A DNA stretch of 64,000 nucleotides, taken from the NCBI GenBank assembly GCA_016715405.1, contig JADKAE010000016.1, positions 62,001 to 126,000 on the forward strand, written 5' to 3'. The position numbers were made by a program, and so were the translations under genes. Below are positions 55,402 through 64,000 of this stretch, piece by piece (the stretch's first letter is position 1; each line of letters starts with the position of its first letter). Origin of the DNA: Saprospiraceae bacterium (lineage in GTDB: Bacteria; Bacteroidota; Bacteroidia; Chitinophagales; Saprospiraceae). Below the pieces are notes generated by a model. The model was not told where the DNA came from. It saw only the letters and a program-made list of their open reading frames with translations, and searched no databases.

Positions 55402-56742
55402 CTACTCCACGCGCAGCGCCTTGATAGGGTCCTGCCGGGCGGCCTTGCGGGCGGGGAAAATCCCGAAAACCAATCCCACCGTGGCGGCCACGCCGAACGA
55501 CAGGATAATCGACCAGGCCGACACCACCGCCGGTATCTCAAACGACGAGGTGATTAGTTCGGCGGCTACCACGCCCAGGATAATGCCGATAATACCGCCC
55601 AACAGGCTGATAAAGATGGCTTCAAACAGAAACTGCTCGACGATATCGCGCTGGGTAGCCCCCAGCGAACGCCGCACGCCGATTTCTTTGATGCGCTCGA
55701 GCACCGAGGCCAGCATGATATTCATGATGCCGATGCCGCCTACCAGCAATGATATGCCGGCGATAGCAGCCAAAACGAGGTTGAAGGTTTCTTGTGTTTT
55801 CTGTTGCTCTTCGAGCAATAATTCGGGCACTTCGATCTCGAAATCAACTTGATCTTTGTGGCGGCGCTTGAGCAGTCGCGCCATCACATCGGCGGTGGCG
55901 CGGAGCTCGTCGGAGTCTTTTACACGCACTACTGCCCTGTCGAGCTGGTGGTAATTTTCTTCCTTTTTCTCCTCTTCATCCCAGCCGCCGCTGATATCGG
56001 CTTTGGTGATTATTGCCCTGTTTTTGAAGCGAAGCAGCGCGGTGGTGACCGGCACGTATATGTCGTCGTTGTAATCGCGGATGCCCAGGTTTTCGAGGCT
56101 TTCTTTGCTGGCGCGGCGTTTTTCGAGTACGCCGATGACGGTAAGCCACATCTGGCCGGCTTTGATTTTTTGCCCAATGGGGTTTTCGTTGGGAAAAAAC
56201 CGGGTCTGTATATTTTTGCCAATAATACAAACCGGTCGGCCACCGCTGATATGGTATTCGTGAAAAAAGGTGCCCTGGCTGACGCCAAGGTTGTTGAGTT
56301 CAAAAAAAGCGTTGGTAACGCCCACACAACGCCCTTTTTCGAGCTTGCCGTCCCGGATCAGGGAGGCATTGTTTACCACTTCCGGACTTACTTTTTCGAC
56401 AGCGGGCAGTACGCGGGCTATCGCGTGCAAGTCTTCCAGTGTTAAGCCGGGCGACCAGGGGCGTTTTTTCTTTTCCGAAGAGTTGCCGCCGCCGCTACTG
56501 CTGCTGCTGCCCGACGAATTTTCGTCGCCTTCTTCGAGGATGACGCTTTTCACCACGATATTGTTGGTGCCGATGAGTTTCATGCGGTCCAGAATGGACT
56601 GCTTGGCGCCGGTGCCTATGGCCAGCATAGCGATCACGGCGGCTACGCCGAAGAGAATGCCCAGCCCGGTGAGCAATGCGCGCAGACGATTAGCCAAAAC
56701 GGCCTCCATCGCCAGCAAAAAGTTGAAAAATACCCTTTGCAT
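55402..56742 (-). CDS. ABC transporter permease (MacB/FtsX type)
   Basis: A 446-residue permease. The first membrane helix (RLRALLTGLGILFGVAAVIA) is followed by the large periplasmic MacB-core domain (about 45-310), containing an unusual Ser/Gly run (GSSSSSGGGNSSEKKKR) near residue 80, and three C-terminal helices (ISLLVGGIGIMNIMLASVLE..., IFISLLGGIIGIILGVVAA, ILSFGVAATVGLVFGIFPA). The last segment ends with PARKAARQDPIKALR, the FtsX-family signature. Twelve bp after the HlyD-like gene. The partner ATPase gene is not in the window. Confidence 0.93.
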   Translation of the reverse strand: MQRVFFNFLLAMEAVLANRLRALLTGLGILFGVAAVIAMLAIGTGAKQSILDRMKLIGTNNIVVKSVILEEGDENSSGSSSSSGGGNSSEKKKRPWSPGLTLEDLHAIARVLPAVEKVSPEVVNNASLIRDGKLEKGRCVGVTNAFFELNNLGVSQGTFFHEYHISGGRPVCIIGKNIQTRFFPNENPIGQKIKAGQMWLTVIGVLEKRRASKESLENLGIRDYNDDIYVPVTTALLRFKNRAIITKADISGGWDEEEKKEENYHQLDRAVVRVKDSDELRATADVMARLLKRRHKDQVDFEIEVPELLLEEQQKTQETFNLVLAAIAGISLLVGGIGIMNIMLASVLERIKEIGVRRSLGATQRDIVEQFLFEAIFISLLGGIIGIILGVVAAELITSSFEIPAVVSAWSIILSFGVAATVGLVFGIFPARKAARQDPIKALRVE

Positions 56743-56754
56743 AGTGTGGAAGCC

Positions 56755-58146
56755 TTATTCGAAGATAATAAACATGCCATCGTTGCCGCCCGAGGTGGGC
56801 AGGTTTTCGTCTTTTACCGCTTTACTGCGGGCCAATGCCTCCTCTTGCCGTTTTTTTCGCTCGGCCTCTTGTTTCTTTTTGATCTTTTCCTTGATCGATT
56901 TGTCCAGGGGCACAAAAGACAACTTCTCCGCATCAGCCGGCGGGGTGAGGAAAATCTCGTCGTTTTTGGCAAGACCGTATTCCACGATCACCTCGTCGTC
57001 GTTGCTTTCGCCTGTGATCACTTCCTGGCGCACTATTTTGCCGTCTGTTTTTTTATACACAAAAGAAAGGCTGTCGGATTGCAGCGATTCCAGGGGGATA
57101 AAGACCACGTCGGGATAAATGTAGGTCACGATTTCGTTGCTGGTGGTCATGGCCGGGCGCATCACCGAGTCGGCTTCGTTGACCTGGATGACGACTTCGA
57201 AGACTTTGGCGTCGTAGTCTTTGAGTTGCTCGCCGATATTGGCTACCTGGATGACTTTGCCCGTATATTCGCGGTCGGGGAAGGCGTCGATTTTCACTTT
57301 TACATCCTGGCCTTTTTTGACTTTGCTGATATCTACTTCGTTGACGTAGGTTTTGGATATCATGCTGGTGAGGTCGGGCAGCTCCGCCACGATGGGGTCC
57401 CAGGCGTGCACCTGTGAGCCGGGGCCTACTTTGCCGTTCCAACTGCGCGCGTAGATCACCATGCCGCCTTTGGGCGCTTTTACGACAAACTCGTTGGCCA
57501 GGTCGGTCAATTGCGTGAGTTTGGTCTGTATTTGGCGCATCGAGGTATTGATCTCGGAGATGCGGGCGTCGGATTTCTCTTTGGTGAGGTCGTATTTTTT
57601 GAGCAACTGCTGGTAGTCGCGCTCGGTGCGCTCCAGGTCGAGCCGGGCTTGCTGGATGACGCTTTGGGGCTCGTATTTGCTTTGTTCGAGCTGCAGGTCT
57701 TTTTCTTTTTTCAAAAACTTGAGGTTGACCAATTGGTCGCGAACACCCCGCAATTCGATGGCGGTATCGATTTTGGCCTGTTCGAGCTGGGTGAGAATTT
57801 TGTCCAATTCGGTCTGGCTATCGCGAATGCGGTTGCTGAGCTCGGTTTTGTCGAGCGTGGCCACATAATCGCCTTCTTTTACCAGGGTGCCTTCGGCTAC
57901 CATATCCGAGATGCTGGTTTGCCAGATGCCGTTGGTGCGCATGCCCTGCGGGCCTCTGATTTTTTCAGAGCGCTTGGCCTGCAATTCGCCGGTAGCGGTT
58001 ACTTTTACTTTAAATTCCCCTTTTTTCACCTTGACGGTTAGGGATTTATCTTCTTTTGATGCCGCTGGACGACCTTTGAGGAGGAACCAGGCGCCTATGG
58101 AAACCAGTGCAAGCGCCGCAATTATCAGTGATACTCGTTTTATCAT
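56755..58146 (-). CDS. HlyD/MacA family periplasmic adaptor
   Basis: A 463-residue membrane-fusion protein. N-terminal anchor (IIAALALVSIGAWFLLKG), half-motif lipoyl domain (KVTATGELQAKRSEKIRG), a long alpha-hairpin (about 105-225, with coiled-coil EKDLQLEQSKYEPQSVIQQA), the second lipoyl half (VVKAPKGGMVIYARSWNG) and beta-barrel/membrane-proximal domains, then a highly charged Lys/Glu/Arg tail (KEKIKKKQEAERKKRQEEA) rarely seen in the family. It bridges the inner-membrane permease and TolC. First gene of the export operon, with its promoter at 58183-58215. Confidence 0.92.
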   Translation of the reverse strand: MIKRVSLIIAALALVSIGAWFLLKGRPAASKEDKSLTVKVKKGEFKVKVTATGELQAKRSEKIRGPQGMRTNGIWQTSISDMVAEGTLVKEGDYVATLDKTELSNRIRDSQTELDKILTQLEQAKIDTAIELRGVRDQLVNLKFLKKEKDLQLEQSKYEPQSVIQQARLDLERTERDYQQLLKKYDLTKEKSDARISEINTSMRQIQTKLTQLTDLANEFVVKAPKGGMVIYARSWNGKVGPGSQVHAWDPIVAELPDLTSMISKTYVNEVDISKVKKGQDVKVKIDAFPDREYTGKVIQVANIGEQLKDYDAKVFEVVIQVNEADSVMRPAMTTSNEIVTYIYPDVVFIPLESLQSDSLSFVYKKTDGKIVRQEVITGESNDDEVIVEYGLAKNDEIFLTPPADAEKLSFVPLDKSIKEKIKKKQEAERKKRQEEALARSKAVKDENLPTSGGNDGMFIIFE

Positions 58147-58182
58147 ACGGTCGGGTTGTGTTGGTGTTTAGTATTACTAATG

Positions 58183-58215
58183 CAAACGTATGCATTTAGT
58201 TACAGTGGGATCAAA
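58183..58215 (-). promoter_or_regulatory. Promoter of the HlyD-FtsX-TolC operon
   Basis: On the minus strand TTTG (58212-58215) and TACGTTTG (58183-58190) are 21 bp apart and the HlyD start is 36 bp downstream. The -33 part overlaps the 3' end of the upstream gene. Confidence 0.55.
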
Positions 58216-58820
58216 AAGCCGAGGTTAAAAAAAGTGCCTTCGTTAAAAATATCACCGGTAGTATCCTTGTCGATGTCTATGATACCCAAGTAATAGCGCA
58301 CGTCGAAAAAAATTCTACGCCTTTTCCGTATTTCTTTTTCTATGCCGCCTCCGATACACACCCCGGCGTCCCAACGCCTGAGCGCCAATTCGTCGAACAA
58401 CAATCGATCGATTACGATATTGCCGTCGCTGGAATAACGGGCATAAGCCCTGGCGCCGAACGATATGTCGGGTCCTGCCACTGCATAAAGACCGATAGGT
58501 TCTAAATCCAGTTGCATCTTTATTAAAAAATTCAAACTCACATAATCTACGGTCGCTAAATGATATCCGCGATTCCGGTCCAACTTGCGCAAAATTTCAG
58601 CGCTGGTGCGCTGCAAATAGGTCGCTTCGGTAAGAAAGACCACATTAGGTCTGTGTTTCCACTCGGCGACAAGTCCGGCGCGAAAGCCGACCGTAGGCGA
58701 AAAACCACCTCCCCCTGTAAGGCCCAGGTAATGCTGTGCAGACGCATTAGTGCCACAGCAGATCCAGCATACCGGCAGCAGAAAATACAAATGTCTGGCG
58801 AGAGATACGTGTAAAGTCAC
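58200..58820 (-). CDS. Outer-membrane beta-barrel protein
   Basis: A 206-residue protein with a signal peptide (about 1-28, ending TNASAQ) and eight or so amphipathic strands (YLGLTGGGGFSPTVGFRAGL; SLNFLIKMQLDLEPIGLYAV; RRIFFDVRYYLGIIDID), as in the OprF/PorT-like eight-stranded barrel families. The C-terminus (FFNLGFLIPL) ends in a hydrophobic residue as expected for barrel assembly. Specific role unknown. The 58821-58886 gap shows no element. Confidence 0.78.
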   Translation of the reverse strand: MTLHVSLARHLYFLLPVCWICCGTNASAQHYLGLTGGGGFSPTVGFRAGLVAEWKHRPNVVFLTEATYLQRTSAEILRKLDRNRGYHLATVDYVSLNFLIKMQLDLEPIGLYAVAGPDISFGARAYARYSSDGNIVIDRLLFDELALRRWDAGVCIGGGIEKEIRKRRRIFFDVRYYLGIIDIDKDTTGDIFNEGTFFNLGFLIPL

Positions 58821-58886
58821 GATAGGGTACGGCGTTTTGTGAATAAAAAAAGCTTTATTACAAAACGGAATTGATTCTAACGTATT

Positions 58887-61800
58887 TTAACGGATTAGGG
58901 TAATATTCCCTTTTTTAAAATAAGTTTCTCCATTCAGGCAGTTCACTTCCAAAAAATACCCAAATACTTCCGGTTCGAGCAATTTTCCACGGAAGGTGCC
59001 GTCCCAGCCTATTTCCGGCGACCGGCTTTCGAATACTTTTTCTCCCCAACGGTTGTATATCGCAAAATACATCTCATCGATGGCATTGCCACGCACGTAC
59101 AATATCTCGTTGAGGCCGTCGCCGTTGGGACTAAAGCCGTTGGGCACGTAGATATTCGGCTCCCGGCATACCGGATCAAATACCACAATGGTGACTAACG
59201 CCGAGTTGATGCATCCGCTGGGATCGCGCACGGTGACTTTATACGTGGTGGTCTCCAACGGCGTAGCTACTGGATTGGCAATCAAAGGATTGTCGAGTGT
59301 ACCAGCGGGCGACCACAAATAGGTATAACCTTCCGCCGGTTCGGCGGTTAATTGGCTGCTTTCTCCCGTAGCAAGCGTATCCGGCTCGGCAAAAGCACTG
59401 ACCGGAGGCACGTAATTAAATATGTTTACGGCTACGCTGGTATCCAGGCTGCATCCGTAAACGTTGCTGATGGCCAGTTGGTAGGTGGTACTCACGGAGG
59501 GGCTAACCAGTGGACTGTATGTATCGGCGCCTTCTATGATACCCTCCTGCGGCGACCAATTGTAAGTAAGCGCATCCCCAGTGAGGTTGGTTGCCAGCAA
59601 TTGCGCGGTATCGCCGATGCAAATGGTAGTAGCGCCTTCCAACAATACAGAAATAGCATAACTCCCCACGCTTACGCTATCTACCAGCACACAACCATAA
59701 TCATCGATAAACCTGACATAATACTTACTGGGCCTGCCCGGCATGACGGTCGTACTGTTGCCCACCCCGATCGGATTGATAAGCGCAGGCGTATCAAACC
59801 AATGTATGAATGCCGCCTGCTCACTCTGCGCTTGCAAAGTAACCGACGGCTCGCATACGACGGTATCGGCGGGCACGGCTGCGGTTAGCGCCGGGGGCAC
59901 CACGGCTGTCACGGTGCGAGTCACCTCACAAGCGCCCTGCGCATCGGTAATAGTGGCGGTAAAAACCGTGGTTTGCTGGAGACTTACTACCGGGTTGGCC
60001 GCCGTAGGATCGGGTAACAACACCGACGGGGACCACTGATAGCTGTAGGAAGGGTTTGCCCCCGGGTACAAGCCCACCGCCTCGCCCGCACAGGCAATAA
60101 CGGTATCTGCCGGATTGGCCTCTATCAAAGGTATGACGACCTGCCGCTGCAGGGTATCTACGCAGCCGTTGGCAGAGCTGATCACAAGCGTAACCGGCAA
60201 GATAGCCCCCGATTGCAAGACCAGGCTGGGGTTGGGTATGTCGGCGGTTTGCCCGTTGCCGAAGTTCCATTGCCAACCCGTGATGTCGCTTTGCGCATTG
60301 GCAGACAGATCGGTGAATTGAATGACGGCCGTATCGGTGCAACTCTCGTAACTCCAGGTAAAATCTACGTTTACAGGCGATTGCCCCACGCTGATGGTGC
60401 GCAACAAGGTATCGGGGCACGGCAACCCGGGCGCCAGGGTGACCATCACCGTATAATCTCCCGGCGCTGCATAGGTATGGCTCGTCGCAGCGCCTTGCCC
60501 CGAAGCCCCCGGCGCCGCCGGATCGCCGAAATGCCACACATAATACGAGGCATTGATACTGCTGCTGTTAAAATTGACGGTATACCCGCTGCACTGCGTA
60601 TCTGAAATAAAAGCCAGCTGCGACGAGGTATCTATTACCGTCACAATAACCGAGTCGATAGCCGTGCAGCCGAACTGGTTTTCCATGTTTACATAAAACG
60701 TGGTAGCCCCCGATTGCGCGGGTTGTACCACTGCTGCCGCCGTATTGCCATAAAACAAAACCTGGTCGGAGGGTTGCCAGTTGAAGCTGAGCGTATCGGT
60801 AGGGTCGAGGTTGACAACCACGGCAGCCGCCAGGTCGCCTTCACAGACGATAGGATTGCCCCCAGGCGCTACATTGATGCCGTTGCCGGTGATGAGCACT
60901 TCGGAGGTGTTAAAACAGCCGTAGATGTCACGCACGAGCACATGATAGGCTGTGGGCCCAAACGGCGTAACAAGCGCCGTGTCTGCCAGTGAAATGAGGT
61001 TGACAAATTCGGGGTCGGTAGCCCAATAATACTGAACCCCCGTATTGCTGGTGGCTTCCAGCAGGAAATCGGGCGAACAGATCACCGTGTCGGGCGGCAG
61101 GTATATTTCGATTGCTTCCGGGATAACCACCTTGATCTGCCGTTCTATCTGGCAAAAGTCATTGGCGTCGGTGATCGTCACGGTGTAGATGGTAGTCTCG
61201 GTCGGACTGGCTAAGGGGTTAGGCGAGAAGGGGTTGCTGAGCCCTATCTCCGGCGACCAGTGGTATTGATAGGCCGAATTGTGCTGGGGTTGAGCATAAT
61301 GGCCCCTCCCGAACACAATGCCAGGGAGTCTTCTTCCAACTCTTCTTCGATGAGCTGCACAGGAAAAGTCTGCTCGAAGGTTTGCACACATCCATTGGCG
61401 GCCTCTACTTTTAAACTCAGGATATGCGTACCGCTGCCGGTGGCATAAAATACCGGATTTTGGAGATTAGAAGTTTGCCCCGAGGGTGTCAACTCCCATA
61501 GCCAAAACACGGGTGAAGAAACCGTGTCTATCGTCAGGTCGGTTACCTGAATAGTCAGTGAATCGCTGCAGGCGGTGAACGTATAGTCGAAATCGGGAAA
61601 AAGCGAGTTGTCCTGCAGGTAAATTTCCCGCTCAAAAGTATCCTGGCAGGGCAAACCCGGGTCTACAATAAGTGTAATGGTATACCTGCCGGTGTCGGCA
61701 TAGGTATAACTGGGATTGACGGCGGTAGAACTGGCGCCGGGGTTGTTGGGATCGTTAAAATACCATAAATAGCTGTTGGCGCCCAGGCTTTGGTTTTGCA

Positions 61801-62740
61801 CTTGCACGGTAAAATTGCCGCATTGAATATCAGGCGTAAAAAAGGCGGCAGCAGCTTCTCCGCACACGCCCACATTGTATTGAAAATCGCGCCGGGTAGT
61901 AGAAATCAGCACCCCCTCGCGGTATTCTTCGATGCAAATGCCCACCACAAATTGCCCGATGGTATTGGGCAGGCCGGTAAGCAAACCCGTTTGCAAGTCA
62001 ATGGTTAGCGGCTCGCCCCCGGGCGCGCCGTTGAGCATATTATTCACGCCATAAGGCGGATTCACCCAAACTACCGGTTGATAGGGCGGCGGGTTGGGGG
62101 GTTGAGGTTGTGGAATAGCCTGGTTGGCGCCCTGCCAGGGCGCGCACAATTTATACACAATCGAATCGCCGTCGGGGTCTACTGCCGATTGGTCAAAGAT
62201 TATGGGTTCGTTTACACAAATAAACAACGGCGGCCACTGCTGAAATTTGGCGCTGCTATTGCATTCCAGCAAAGCTTGCTCGGTGATAGTCACCCCGTAA
62301 GTAGCCCCGGTAGCCAGCGGATCGACGATATTGAGAATAGTCTGGTTGCGGCAACAACGCTGGTAGGCCAGTTGATACCCCCCGATGATAGGCGGCAATT
62401 CGGCTGTAGTGCGATAAGTAGTGGTATGCACACAAACCCAGGGCGGCACCACGAGGCATTCGTCAGACAAAACGGGGTTCAGGGTGTCGTTGTTCATCAG
62501 GGGCACCAGGATTTCAAACAACAGCTGGTTACTCGAATTGAAAACGCCTATCGATGCGGGGTTGTCAAACCAGGCATTGGGATTGCCGTAAAAACAATCG
62601 CGGAAAATCGTCAGCGTAATTTCGTATTGATTGTTGCCCAGGCAGGTATAGGTCATTTCTCCACCCACGATGTGAGTAGCTCGCGCCGGCAGAATAAACC
62701 CGGCAATCAATAAGATCGGCAATACGAGTTGGCGTATCAA
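58887..62740 (-). CDS. T9SS-exported PKD-repeat protein with gliding-motility-type sorting domain (one frameshift at 61286-61289)
   Basis: About 1,285 residues. Start at 62740 gives a signal peptide (MIRQLVLPILLIAGFILPARA) and the N-terminal motif THIVGGEMTYTCLGNNQYEI typical of this Bacteroidota family. The frame breaks after GGAIMLNP; adding one G to GGGG at 61286-61289 (C run in coding sense) joins to QHNSAYQYHWSPEIGLSNP. The body has alternating PKD domains (YVWHFGDPAAPGASGQGAAT; GWQWNFGNGQTADIPNPSLV) and Ig-like 'YxWSPxxxLxDP' repeats, and it ends in NIYVPNGFSPNGDGLNEILY...WGEKVFES, the T9SS type-B sorting domain. Predicted cell-surface protein, possibly a gliding or adhesion factor. Confidence 0.9.
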
Positions 62741-62802
62741 GGCCCCTGGGTTTGGTTGGGCTACAAGATAGTTATTCGCCGGGAAAGTACAAATGGCTAT
62801 GG

Positions 62803-63471
62803 TTAAACCCGTTGCCTGACCATTTCCAGGGCCTGCGCCAGTTGTTCCTCGGGAGTAAGGTGCGTATTATCGATCACGATAGCGTCGTCGGCCTGGCGCA
62901 GGGGGCTATCTGCGCGGGTAGAGTCGATGCGGTCGCGTTCCAGGAGGTTATAGCGCACCGTTTCCATGCCCGACTCCATACCGCGTTGTTGGAGTTCGAG
63001 GAAGCGGCGGCGCACCCGTTCGTCGATATCTGCGGTAATAAACAACCCGAGCTCTGCGTCGGGAAAAACCACCGTGCCGATATCGCGGCCATCCATCACG
63101 ATTCCGCGGCGGCGCCCCATGGCCTGTTGTTGTTTTACCATGGCTCTGCGCACCGACGGGATAGCTGCTACCGGGCTCACCCAATCGGACACCGACATAT
63201 CGCGAATAGCCTCTTCGACGTCTTCGCCGTTGAGAAACGTCTGATTGCCACCGGCATGTCTTTCAAAGTGGATAACAATATGGTCGAGCGCCTCGGCCAC
63301 GGCTGCCTGGTTTTCGGGAGAAATGCCGTGGCGGAGCAGGTATAGGGTGACTGCCCGGTACATAGCCCCGGAATCGACATACGCATACCCGAGCTGCTTG
63401 GCCAGGGCTTTTGCCAGGGTACTCTTGCCGCAGGAAGAATAACCGTCAATAGCAACGATGATCTTGTTCAC
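62803..63471 (-). CDS. cmk: Cytidylate kinase
   Basis: Phosphorylates CMP and dCMP with ATP in pyrimidine nucleotide metabolism. About 223 residues from a GTG start at 63471: VNKIIVAIDGYSSCGKSTLAK has the P-loop, followed by YVDSGAMYRAVTLYLL, GIVMDGRDIGTVVFPDAEL and ERDRIDSTRADSPLRQADDA, all cmk signatures. The ATG at 63531 would overlap the upstream gene by 31 bp and add unrelated residues, so GTG 63471 is the better start. It follows the partial gene at 63501 with a 29-bp gap. Confidence 0.96.
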   Translation of the reverse strand: MNKIIVAIDGYSSCGKSTLAKALAKQLGYAYVDSGAMYRAVTLYLLRHGISPENQAAVAEALDHIVIHFERHAGGNQTFLNGEDVEEAIRDMSVSDWVSPVAAIPSVRRAMVKQQQAMGRRRGIVMDGRDIGTVVFPDAELGLFITADIDERVRRRFLELQQRGMESGMETVRYNLLERDRIDSTRADSPLRQADDAIVIDNTHLTPEEQLAQALEMVRQRV

Positions 63472-63500
63472 GCAAATAGAATTGCCCGCAAAGATAGTCC

Positions 63501-64000
63501 TCAACGGAAATTGACGAGCACCATTTCCCAAAGTTTTTCATAAGGGATGATCTCAAGCTCGGTTAAAGCGCCCCGATAGGAAAAAGGACGCTCACCGAGG
63601 CGGTTGAAATATTTGTCTGCATTGGAGATCTCATCGGGTTGGTAGCCGGCTTTGCGCAACTGCTGCAACAGGCGTATAAACTGAATAGGCCGGAAATGCA
63701 CTTCCTTGTCGAGCTGGCGGGACGCGTACACTTTGAACTGTTCAAACTGATCGTTGAGTTCGGCAAAATTGCGTTTGTCGATCAATTGGAGAATCTGAAG
63801 TACCCAGGCCAGCACCGCGAAAGTGCGCTGATCGCGGGAGTAGCGCTGCGGATCGTCCATGTACCGGGTGAGCTGTGCGCTGCGCTTGCGCTGGCCCGTC
63901 CACATTTTGGCGGAAATGGCCGTTTTATCGGCAAAATACATGACATAAGCTTCGAAAATAGCCCATTTTTCTTTGGTAGTCCCTTCCAGCTTTTTGAATG
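63501..64000 (-). CDS. Unknown protein, C-terminal part (runs off right edge)
   Basis: The frame is open to the window edge (before the ATG at 63941 it reads FKKLEGTTKEKWAIFEAYV), so the start lies outside. The visible 166 residues are helical and charged (AISAKMWTGQRKRSAQLTRY; KRNFAELNDQFEQFKVYASR; ADKYFNRLGERPFSYRGALT). No domain or catalytic motif is recognised and no transmembrane segment is present. Upstream of cmk on the same strand; its function is unknown. Confidence 0.75.
   Translation of the reverse strand, partial: FKKLEGTTKEKWAIFEAYVMYFADKTAISAKMWTGQRKRSAQLTRYMDDPQRYSRDQRTFAVLAWVLQILQLIDKRNFAELNDQFEQFKVYASRQLDKEVHFRPIQFIRLLQQLRKAGYQPDEISNADKYFNRLGERPFSYRGALTELEIIPYEKLWEMVLVNFR

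Noticed and set aside
1..64000. Integrated phage, integron or IS element
   Set aside because: No transposase, integrase, phage structural gene or tRNA was found in the window.

Overview
The window is bacterial chromosomal DNA from a member of the Bacteroidota, most likely an aerobic, surface-active lineage near the Saprospiria/Lewinella group; the phylum is firm, the lineage is an inference. The phylum call rests on type IX secretion (T9SS) sorting domains of both kinds (PNP-type and the gliding-associated 'GFSPNxDG' kind), -33 TTG / -7 TAnnTTTG promoters, OmpA/PD40/TPR proteins, an EI-type rpsT, oxoglutarate dehydrogenase, a SusD-free but adhesin-rich surface repertoire, BatA, Dps, HlyD-FtsX-TolC export and Rhs proteins.

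Layout. 0-11 kb: end of a CHAT protease gene; a PorE-like OmpA lipoprotein-type periplasmic protein; sucA; rpsT with a clear promoter and terminator; a MerR regulator; a T9SS cargo gene and an htrA gene, both with internal deletions; an HD hydrolase. 11-18 kb: an ECF sigma / small anti-sigma-like pair, then a minus-strand operon of a vWA surface protein, a PKD lipoprotein and a trypsin-like protease with two membrane segments. 18-28 kb: divergently, a secreted protein and a bitopic protein carrying an effector-associated (EAD11-like) adaptor domain; secreted endonuclease I; alpha-L-fucosidase with PA14 domain; then a translationally coupled CHAT protease + nSTAND NTPase pair. 28-41 kb: one giant (about 8.5 kb) frameshifted T9SS adhesin-like gene, a kelch lipoprotein, a small membrane protein and a WD40 protein, then an SBF transporter. 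42-47 kb: an Rhs locus with an M91-type metallopeptidase toxin, a putative lipoprotein immunity gene, then a displaced second M91 toxin tip with its own putative immunity gene; a 19-bp perfect direct repeat flanks the whole locus. 47-64 kb: BatA/vWA protein, VapBC-like toxin-antitoxin pair, an Rhs relic, secreted zinc metalloprotease, dps, a TolC/FtsX/HlyD export operon lacking its ATPase, a beta-barrel protein, a large T9SS cargo gene, cmk and a partial unknown gene.

Two sequence-wide properties matter to any reader. First, many genes are split by single-base indels, and at least seven are repaired by adding one base to a short homopolymer and three by removing one; this looks like sequencing or assembly error more than mass gene decay, so such genes are described as one locus. 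Second, intergenic gaps carry several families of short (7-10 bp) tandem repeats arranged as inverted pairs, mostly between convergent genes.

The most interesting functional signal is the combination of conflict/cell-death type parts (two CHAT proteases, nSTAND NTPase, EAD-like transmembrane adaptor, trypsin-like protease, WD40 protein) with an Rhs toxin reservoir and a VapBC pair. That they form one system is not shown; the CHAT-nSTAND pair and the EAD membrane protein with its secreted neighbour are the best-supported units.
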